This document shows positions 5,433-9,987 of a stretch of DNA of 9,987 bases, piece by piece (the first letter of the stretch is position 1; each line of letters opens with the position of its first letter). Both the position numbers and the translations under genes were made by a program. Source of the stretch: Kingella pumchi (GTDB taxonomy: Bacteria > Pseudomonadota > Gammaproteobacteria > Burkholderiales > Neisseriaceae); contig NZ_JAKOOW010000025.1 in the NCBI RefSeq assembly GCF_022288825.1, positions 3,609 through 13,595 of the forward strand. The letters are read 5' to 3'. The notes below the pieces were generated by a model. The model had not been told where the DNA came from and made no database searches. It worked only from the letters and a program-made list of their open reading frames with translations.

Positions 5433-6611
5433 TTAGCGCGGCGGTGCTTGCAGCTGCGGATGCCATTGCAGCAGCCGCGTGATGCTGTCGCTTTGGGCGA
5501 GCAGCTGCTGTTGCCAGCGCTCGGCGCTGCGCTGCCAGGCGGGGAAGTTTTGCAGCAGGTATCGCCAGTATTCGGTGCGGGTACTGTCGTTTAGGGTGGT
5601 GCCGCCGTTGAGTTCTTGCGACAGCGCGGTAAAGGCAGCCTGAAAGCCGGTATCGGTCATCAGTGCGGCGGGGAAGCGCCAGAAGGCGGCGAGTTTGTCG
5701 AGATGGGCGTTTTCGTCTTGCGGGTAGATGTGCCAGAAAAACGGCTTGGCGGCGTATTGGGCGCGGACAAAGCTGTCTTCGCCGCGCACCAGCAGCATAT
5801 CGGCCAGCCACAGGACTTGGTCGAACTCGTGCTGTGGCACAAAGGGGATGCGGATCAATTCAAGGCAGCCTGAAAGGTGGCGCGAGCCGGCATCAAGCAA
5901 GGCGTCGGCGGGGATGCGGCCGGCTTCGCGCAGGCTGTCGGCGATTTGGCTGCCGGCCAGCCACAGGCTTATGGGCTGCTGCAGGCTGCGCCAGCTGTCG
6001 AAGCATTGCGCCCACGCGCCGCTGCGGTAGCCGAAGGCGAAACATTCGCGGCGGCCGCTGTCTTTGTCCGGCAGCCCCAGCCGGCGGCGCAAACGGCTTT
6101 GGGCGGCGGCATCGGCGGCAAACGTCTGCCGCGCCTGCTCGTAGCCGTGTTCGCGCAGCAAGCCGCCGCTCTCGGGGCTAAAGCCCATCTGCCAGAAGTA
6201 TTTTCGGCTGCCGTCGGCCTGCAGCGAAGGCATGGCGTGGCTTTGCAGCGCCCAGTCTTCGGCGCTCAGGTATTCCCAGTTCAGCCACAGCGGCCGCGCG
6301 CGGCGGATGGTGTCGCGCACGCTTGCGGGCAGGGCGCAGGCGAAGGTTTCGATCAGGATGTCCGGCGCGGGGGCGCCTGCCAGATCTGCGCTGACTCCTT
6401 CCCGCCAGCGGCGCAGCACAATGCCGCGGTGGCGGCAGGGCAGGGCGGGGACGTCGGGGACGATGGCGCGCAGCGCGGCTTCATTATCGAGCCACAGCCA
6501 CACTTCGCCGCCGCTGCGCCGGTGCAATTCCTGCGCCAGCCGCCACGACACGCCGATGTCGCCGAAATTGTCGATAACGGTGCAAAACAGCCAGCAGACC
6601 GGTGCCGCCAT
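5433..6611 (-). CDS. earP: EF-P arginine rhamnosyltransferase EarP
   Basis: A 392-residue GT-B inverting glycosyltransferase (DUF2331) that moves rhamnose from dTDP-rhamnose to the conserved arginine of elongation factor P in the cytoplasm, activating EF-P for polyproline translation. The N-terminal WLFCTVIDNFGDIGVSWRLA has Asp14 and Asp18 in the conserved acceptor-side motif; Asp14 is in the catalytic position. The C-terminal nucleotide-sugar site is intact: IPFVPQHEFDQVLWLADML and LVRGEDSFVRAQYA (Glu278 in RGED). Length and motif order are typical. The start at 6611 begins directly with the family N-terminus, 2 bases after the stop of the preceding gene, so coupling is likely. Longer in-frame starts would run back into that gene. 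Two exact DUS (5633-5644, 5863-5874) lie inside the coding region. efp, often next to earP, is not in the window. Confidence 0.94.
   Translation of the reverse strand: MAAPVCWLFCTVIDNFGDIGVSWRLAQELHRRSGGEVWLWLDNEAALRAIVPDVPALPCRHRGIVLRRWREGVSADLAGAPAPDILIETFACALPASVRDTIRRARPLWLNWEYLSAEDWALQSHAMPSLQADGSRKYFWQMGFSPESGGLLREHGYEQARQTFAADAAAQSRLRRRLGLPDKDSGRRECFAFGYRSGAWAQCFDSWRSLQQPISLWLAGSQIADSLREAGRIPADALLDAGSRHLSGCLELIRIPFVPQHEFDQVLWLADMLLVRGEDSFVRAQYAAKPFFWHIYPQDENAHLDKLAAFWRFPAALMTDTGFQAAFTALSQELNGGTTLNDSTRTEYWRYLLQNFPAWQRSAERWQQQLLAQSDSITRLLQWHPQLQAPPR
5633..5644 (+). repeat. DNA uptake sequence within earP
   Basis: Exact AGGCAGCCTGAA, on the strand opposite to the gene. It encodes part of GFQAAF. 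Confidence 0.85.
5863..5874 (+). repeat. DNA uptake sequence within earP
   Basis: Exact AGGCAGCCTGAA, encoding part of LSGCLEL near EarP residues 246-252. Confidence 0.85.
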
Positions 6612-6612
6612 T

Positions 6613-6624
6613 TTCAGGCTGCCT
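6613..6624 (-). repeat. DNA uptake sequence spanning a gene junction
   Basis: Exact DUS, read AGGCAGCCTGAA on the minus strand. It encodes the last residues (QAA) and the TGA stop of the DAHP-synthase-like gene and ends 1 base before the earP ATG. Confidence 0.88.
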
Positions 6625-7528
6625 GCACGGTGCCGGCCGGCCGGATAACTGCGTCGGCGCCGGCGGTTTGCGCCAGCTGCTGCAGTAAATCGGCGCCGAG
6701 ATAGGGGCGGCTCAGGCGGAGCAGGTCGGCCAGCACCGGCAGGTGGCTGAGCGCTTTGGCTTCGGCGATGGCTTCGATATCCAGCCGCAGCCCGCCGCCC
6801 AGAGCCAGCGTGCCGGCTTCGCCCAAAATCAGATGCGGGTTGCCGCGCAAAAAAGTGCGTTCGGCGGCCATCAGCCAGTCGCGCACGCTGTCGCCGCGGC
6901 CTTTGCACAGCACCAGCGGCAGATTCAGGCTGCCGGCCAGCTGCTGCAGATGGCGGTCGGCCAGCATTTCGCCGCCCAGATACAGCATGTCGGCATCGGC
7001 TTCGAGCGCCGCTTCGATTTGCGCGGCGGCGCGGATGCGCACCACGGCGGCTTTGCCGGCGGCACGGCAGGCGGCGGTGGCGCGGGATAAGGCGCGTTCG
7101 GCGGCTTTGCTGTCGTGCGCGACATCGGGGGCGTAGGGATTGGGGTTAAGCCGGAAGGGGTCGAACAGCAGCGCGTCGGCATCGGCCGGCCATGCCGTTT
7201 CGCTGCCGCTGGTTTTCAGGCTGCCGGCATCGGCCAGAATTTTCAGGCTGCCCTCGCCAAAGCGCACGCCGTTGGCGCTGACCACGGTGCCTTGCGGGCG
7301 CACTTCGCGGCTGACCAGCCGCCAGTCGTGAACGATGCGGATGGCTTTTTCCACCTGCGCCATGCCTTCAAACCAGGCGGGGTCGAACACGCGCTCGTCG
7401 CCCACCGCGCCGATAATCACCCGCTCGCTGCCGCGCGACAAATGCTCGCTCAGCCCGCGGCTGCGGATGGCGGAAACCACGGCCTGCACCGATGCTTCGT
7501 CGGCGCCGGCCTGCATAACGATAATCAT
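6614..7528 (-). CDS. DAHP synthase-like protein (type I-beta architecture) without catalytic motifs
   Basis: A 304-residue protein. Residues 1-66 (MIIVMQAGADEASVQAVVSA, HLSRGSERVIIGAVGDE, VEKAIRIV) match the ferredoxin-like regulatory domain of type I-beta 3-deoxy-7-phosphoheptulonate synthases. VSREVRPQGTVVSANGVRFG (71-90) matches the linker, and the TIM-barrel outline continues with LPLVLCKGRG, SVRDWLMAAERTFLRGN, LDIEAIAEAKALSHLPVLAD and TAGADAVIRP. The enzyme's key motifs are gone: AGPCS (metal Cys) reads ADAGS near 99-103; KPRTSPY reads RLNPNPY near 125-131; DPSH (metal His) reads DLLR; the C-terminal EVHPDP…D segment is missing, the protein stopping at RPAGTVQAA. It is also about 35-45 residues short. 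I infer no DAHP synthase activity. The frame is intact with good codon use, so it appears maintained. GAGG precedes the ATG by 8 bases. It is followed by earP 2 bases away, probably one operon. Function unknown. Confidence 0.72.
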   Translation of the reverse strand: MIIVMQAGADEASVQAVVSAIRSRGLSEHLSRGSERVIIGAVGDERVFDPAWFEGMAQVEKAIRIVHDWRLVSREVRPQGTVVSANGVRFGEGSLKILADAGSLKTSGSETAWPADADALLFDPFRLNPNPYAPDVAHDSKAAERALSRATAACRAAGKAAVVRIRAAAQIEAALEADADMLYLGGEMLADRHLQQLAGSLNLPLVLCKGRGDSVRDWLMAAERTFLRGNPHLILGEAGTLALGGGLRLDIEAIAEAKALSHLPVLADLLRLSRPYLGADLLQQLAQTAGADAVIRPAGTVQAA

Positions 7529-7557
7529 GGCTGGCCTCGTAATAATGCGCTTGGGAT

Positions 7558-7593
7558 GCTTTCAGGCTGCCTGTGTTCAGGCAGCCTGAAAGC
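7558..7593. repeat. Paired DUS, perfect 16-bp stem-loop
   Basis: Arms 7558-7573 and 7578-7593 pair perfectly around TGTT; each holds an exact DUS (7561-7572, 7579-7590). Neither strand has a clear T-tract after it, so termination would be inefficient. It lies 30 bases upstream of the DAHP-synthase-like start. Confidence 0.75.
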
Positions 7594-7601
7594 GCTTTGT
7601 G

Positions 7602-7630
7602 CCAACGGCAGGCGCGCGGCCTGCCATTGG
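7602..7630. repeat. GC-rich 11-bp stem-loop
   Basis: Arms 7602-7612 (CCAACGGCAGG) and 7620-7630 (CCTGCCATTGG) pair with one A-C mismatch on the plus strand, a G-U wobble on the minus-strand RNA. The loop has 7 bases. It is the middle of three consecutive hairpins downstream of nlpD. Confidence 0.6.
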
Positions 7631-7632
7631 AA

Positions 7633-7679
7633 GCAAAACGGGCCGGCGGCGCAGCCTGCGCGGCTGCCGTCGGCCCGTT
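7633..7679 (-). terminator. Intrinsic terminator of nlpD
   Basis: On the minus strand AACGGGCCG pairs with CGGCCCGTT (7671-7679 with 7637-7645), enclosing an inner GCAGCC/GGCTGC stem, then TTTTGC. It begins 5 bases beyond the nlpD stop codon. Confidence 0.75.
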
Positions 7680-7684
7680 CGGGC

Positions 7685-8830
7685 TTAGAAGGGGATAAAA
7701 CGCGTGGGGTCGATGGGAATGGCTTTGTCGTTGTTATTGACTTTGCTTTTTTCCCGTATTTCAAGATGCAGCTTGCCTTTGCTGCCGGTTACCGCGATTT
7801 TCTGGCCGCGTTTGACCCGCTGTCCTTCTTTTACCAGCAGTTTTTCGTTGTAACCATAGGCGGAAAGATATTGCGGGGAGTGCTGGATGATAACCAGCTG
7901 CTCGAAGTCGCGCGGGCCTTTGGTGCCGTAAATCACCGTGCCGTCGGCGGCGGCCAGCACGCTTTGGCCGCGGCTGCTGCCCACTTCGATGCCGCGCGCT
8001 TCGGTACTGAACGCTTTAATCACGCGGCCGCCCGGTACCGGCGACTGCCAGGTGATGCCGCCGTATTTGCCGGTGTTGGCCGAAGGCGTTACGCTGGCGT
8101 GGTTTTCAGGCTGCGGTTGTGGTTGCGGCTGCGGGCGTACGCTGGCGGAACTGCCGCCGCCGCTGCCCACGCGCAGCACCTGGCCGATTTGGATGTTGTC
8201 GCCGGCAAGGTTGTTCCACTCGCGCAAATCGTTTTGGCTGATGCCGTAGCGTTTGGAGATGTTGTAAACGGTGTCGCCGGCGGCCACGCGGTGGGTGCCG
8301 CTGCCGGAGACGCTGCCGCCGGCGGAACTGCCGCCGCTGTAGCTGCCGGCTGCGCCGTGCGGTTTCACCCGCAGCACCTGGCCGACATTGATGTTGTCGC
8401 CGGCAAGGTTGTTCCACTCGCGCAGGTTGTTTTGGCTGATGCCGTAGCGTTTGGAGATGTTGTAGATGGTGTCGCCGGCGACCACGCGGTGGGTGCTGGC
8501 GTTTACGTCCACCGGCGCGTAGTTGGGCACAAACGTGCCGCCGGTGCGGGCGGGCGGGGTGTAAACGCTGCCGTTATCGCTCTGGCCGGTGCTGCCGCTA
8601 CCGCTGGGGGTGTAGGGCGTGGTCTCGTAGGGGTTTTGCGTGTTGTTTTGCACGGTGTCGCCGCCCGGCGGCGTGTAAACCGAGCCGTCGTTGCTGCCGA
8701 CGGTGGCGGTGCTGCCGCCGCTGATGGTGCCGTCGGTAACCGGGGCGGGCGGCTGGGTGTTGGTACAGGCGGCCAGAAGCGCTGCGGCGGCGGCCGGCAG
8801 CATCAGGCGGAACGCGCGGGCTGTTTTCAT
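7685..8830 (-). CDS. nlpD: NlpD-type lipoprotein: two LysM repeats and a degenerate M23 (LytM) domain
   Basis: A 381-residue lipoprotein. The signal peptide MKTARAFRLMLPAAAAALLAAC ends in the lipobox LAAC (Cys22). A Ser/Thr/Gly/Pro-rich linker follows, with SVYTPP twice (50-55, 88-93). Two near-identical LysM peptidoglycan-binding repeats span about 114-155 and 180-221 (HRV.AGDT.YNISKRYGISQN). The LytM domain fills about 250-381. Active M23 enzymes use H…D and HxH zinc ligands. Here the first motif reads ARGIEVGSS and the YLSAYGYNEKLLVKEGQ segment has lost the usual His, leaving only LHLEIR. E. coli NlpD is likewise inactive and instead activates the amidase AmiC at the septum, so the same role is inferred. 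The ATG at 8830 is used because it begins the lipoprotein signal; a longer in-frame ATG at 8914 overlaps the promoter. It lies downstream of surE in the same direction. Confidence 0.88.
   Translation of the reverse strand: MKTARAFRLMLPAAAAALLAACTNTQPPAPVTDGTISGGSTATVGSNDGSVYTPPGGDTVQNNTQNPYETTPYTPSGSGSTGQSDNGSVYTPPARTGGTFVPNYAPVDVNASTHRVVAGDTIYNISKRYGISQNNLREWNNLAGDNINVGQVLRVKPHGAAGSYSGGSSAGGSVSGSGTHRVAAGDTVYNISKRYGISQNDLREWNNLAGDNIQIGQVLRVGSGGGSSASVRPQPQPQPQPENHASVTPSANTGKYGGITWQSPVPGGRVIKAFSTEARGIEVGSSRGQSVLAAADGTVIYGTKGPRDFEQLVIIQHSPQYLSAYGYNEKLLVKEGQRVKRGQKIAVTGSKGKLHLEIREKSKVNNNDKAIPIDPTRFIPF
8173..8495 (-). repeat. Tandem 125-bp DNA repeats coding the two LysM domains
   Basis: Copies at 8173-8297 and 8371-8495 are offset by exactly 198 bp (66 codons). 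I count 9 mismatches by eye, about 93% identity, mostly silent or conservative. The 73-bp stretch between them codes a Gly/Ser linker and is not repeated. Confidence 0.8.
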
Positions 8831-8885
8831 GGTGTCGGTCTCTTGGTCTGTCGTTGTTCGGAAAGGCCGGAAAGTGCAGGGCGGC

Positions 8886-8914
8886 ATCATACCGTTTGAG
8901 GCCGGGCGCTTCAA
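8886..8914 (-). promoter_or_regulatory. Sigma70 promoter of nlpD
   Basis: On the minus strand TTGAAG (8909-8914), a 17-base spacer, then TATGAT (8886-8891): 4/6 and 5/6 matches with ideal spacing. It would give a leader of roughly 50 bases to the ATG at 8830 and excludes the longer start at 8914. Confidence 0.6.
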
Positions 8915-8929
8915 GCGGCGGCGGGGTGC

Positions 8930-8941
8930 AGGCAGCCTGAA
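8930..8941 (+). repeat. DNA uptake sequence between surE and nlpD
   Basis: Exact AGGCAGCCTGAA. Its terminal As overlap the A-run that forms the surE terminator tract on the other strand. Confidence 0.85.
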
Positions 8942-8960
8942 AAAACGCGCGGCCGGCGCG
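8940..8960 (-). terminator. Likely intrinsic terminator of surE
   Basis: Immediately after the surE stop, on the minus strand, a self-complementary GC block (CGCG…CGCG around CCGGC) is followed by GTTTTTT. The stem is short but all G-C. Confidence 0.55.
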
Positions 8961-8962
8961 GC

Positions 8963-9721
8963 TCAGGAAAAATCGCTGCCGTGCCAGAAACGCTGCAAAT
9001 CCTGCATTTGCGCATAGGCGCTCAAATCGACCTGCAGCGGCGTGATGCTGACAAAACCGGCTTCGCAGGCGGCAAAGTCGGTGCCTTCGTCGCTGTCGGC
9101 CACCGCGCCGGCCGGGCCGATCCAGTAAAGCTGCTCGCCGCGCGGGCTGGTGGCGGGCATCACGCTTTGCTGGTGGTGGCGGCGGCCGAGGCGGGTGATT
9201 TTGTGCCCCTGCAGATCGCCGGCGGCGACGGCGGGAATATTGACGTTCCACAACACCGGCGCGCGCGGCGGTTCGGCAGTCAGCCGCTCCAAAAGCGGCC
9301 ACAGCGCCTTTTCGGCGGTTTCGCCGTAGCGGGCGAAATCGGCGGACACCAGCGAAAAGGCCACCGCCGGAATATTCATCAGAAAGGCTTCGGTGGCGGC
9401 GGCAACGGTGCCGGAATAAAGCGTGTCGTCGCCCATATTGGCGCCGTGGTTGACGCCGGAAATCACCAGATCGGGCGTGAAATCGGGCAGCGCGTGCAGC
9501 GCCAGATGGATGCAGTCGGTGGGCGTGCCGTTGACAAAATAAAAGCCGTTGTCGGCGGCGCGGATGTGCAGCGGCCGGTCGAGCGTGAGCGAATTGCTGG
9601 CGGCGCTGCGGTTCTGCTCGGGCGCAACCACGCGCACATTGGCAAACTCGCCCGCCACCCGCGCCAGCAGCGCAATGCCGGGCGCCAGATAGCCGTCGTC
9701 GTTGGAAATCAGGATATTCAT
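8963..9721 (-). CDS. surE: 5'/3'-nucleotidase SurE
   Basis: A 252-residue cytosolic metal-dependent phosphatase (E. coli SurE is 253) that removes phosphate from nucleoside monophosphates and can trim short polyphosphate. The start MNILISNDDGYLAPGI carries the metal-binding Asp8-Asp9. APEQNRSAASNSLT supplies Ser39 and SGVNHGANMGDDTLYSGTVA supplies the metal-binding Asn91. VNGTPTDCIHLAL and the later AVAFSL match the family. The chosen ATG begins directly with the family N-terminus. No Shine-Dalgarno is evident: the bases before it are the end of a palindromic DUS. In many proteobacteria surE, pcm, nlpD and rpoS are neighbours. Here surE and nlpD remain adjacent, separated by a terminator and a separate nlpD promoter, with no pcm between. 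Confidence 0.95.
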   Translation of the reverse strand: MNILISNDDGYLAPGIALLARVAGEFANVRVVAPEQNRSAASNSLTLDRPLHIRAADNGFYFVNGTPTDCIHLALHALPDFTPDLVISGVNHGANMGDDTLYSGTVAAATEAFLMNIPAVAFSLVSADFARYGETAEKALWPLLERLTAEPPRAPVLWNVNIPAVAAGDLQGHKITRLGRRHHQQSVMPATSPRGEQLYWIGPAGAVADSDEGTDFAACEAGFVSITPLQVDLSAYAQMQDLQRFWHGSDFS

Positions 9722-9725
9722 GTTT

Positions 9726-9740
9726 TTCAGGCTGCCTGAA
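9726..9740. repeat. Palindromic DNA uptake sequence just upstream of surE
   Basis: TTCAGGCTGCCTGAA contains an exact DUS on the minus strand (9726-9737) and lies within 5 bases of the surE ATG, where a ribosome binding site would be expected. Confidence 0.85.
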
Positions 9741-9753
9741 AGGGAAAGGGGCA

Positions 9754-9782
9754 GATTGTAGCGAAAGCGAGGGGGATGATAA
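9754..9782 (-). promoter_or_regulatory. Candidate promoter of surE
   Basis: On the minus strand TACAAT (9754-9759) is a good -10. The hexamer 17 bases upstream, TTTATC, matches TTGACA at only 3 positions. The -10 lies 32 bases upstream of the ATG. Confidence 0.4.
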
Positions 9783-9794
9783 AGGCAGCCTGAA
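9783..9794 (+). repeat. DNA uptake sequence
   Basis: Exact AGGCAGCCTGAA, at the left border of the AT-rich stretch that runs to the tetranucleotide repeat. Confidence 0.85.
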
Positions 9795-9894
9795 AACGAG
9801 ACTTTAACTAATGAAAAGTTATCGATTGTTCTTCTTGCCTTGCGTTAACAAAACACGGCAAAATATCGGCAAATTATTTCGTTTTTGACTTAGT

Positions 9895-9987
<93 letters not shown>

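Noticed and set aside
6612..6908. 99-residue N-terminal extension of EarP
   Set aside because: It overlaps the upstream gene in another frame; the family N-terminus begins at 6611.
7115..8899. Open plus-strand frame of 594 codons antisense to nlpD and the DAHP-synthase-like gene
   Set aside because: It is an Ala/Gly/Val-rich, family-less mirror of GC-rich genes with clear homologues on the other strand.
8831..8914. 28-residue extension of NlpD from an ATG at 8914
   Set aside because: It would bury the lipoprotein signal peptide and overlaps a good promoter.
9811..9888. 25-codon frame starting MKSYRLFF before the repeat
   Set aside because: No ribosome binding site or family resemblance, and it stops at 9886-9888 before the repeat.

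Overview
The window looks like chromosomal DNA from a GC-rich member of the Neisseriaceae (Betaproteobacteria). The main evidence is the DNA uptake sequence (DUS): I count 15 exact copies of the 12-mer AGGCAGCCTGAA or its complement, the dialect known as AG-kingDUS, plus many one-mismatch copies. Many form inverted pairs just after genes. Two copies of the Neisseria AG-DUS (AGGCCGTCTGAA) also occur, both in or touching one broken gene. Gene content fits: EarP, a short MetN without its C-terminal domain, and a SurE/NlpD pair without rpoS. I do not assign a genus or species.

Layout, left to right. 1-285 (-): N-terminal part of a protein resembling the N-terminus of McrB-like restriction ATPases, cut by the window edge. 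286-751: no gene; an inverted pair of GC-rich REP-like elements, DUS copies and a DUS hairpin. 752-2200 (-): an exported subtype B tannase/feruloyl-esterase-like alpha/beta hydrolase, disrupted by one in-frame stop and two frameshifts. 2201-2478: divergent promoters and a metN leader that can form mutually exclusive antiterminator and terminator hairpins. 2479-3890 (+): metN-metI, a methionine ABC importer without its binding protein metQ. 4122-5258 (+): a DUF896 protein and a pirin, probably one operon, with a DUS terminator after it. 5433-7528 (-): earP, and before it a protein built like a type I-beta DAHP synthase but without the catalytic motifs; 2 bases separate the two genes. 7685-8830 (-): an NlpD-type lipoprotein with two LysM repeats and a degenerate M23 domain. 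8963-9721 (-): surE. 9722-9987: an AT-rich region leading into a (CAGC)n repeat that runs off the window.

How the genes relate: metNI supplies methionine import. EarP rhamnosylates an arginine of elongation factor P, which helps ribosomes through polyproline stretches; efp is not in the window. NlpD is expected to activate the cell-wall amidase AmiC during division, and SurE is a nucleotidase. Most of the window is ordinary core genome. The parts worth a second look are the DAHP-synthase-like pseudoenzyme joined to earP, the attenuator-like metN leader, and the tetranucleotide tract with an open frame reading into it at the right edge, which suggests a phase-variable gene just outside.
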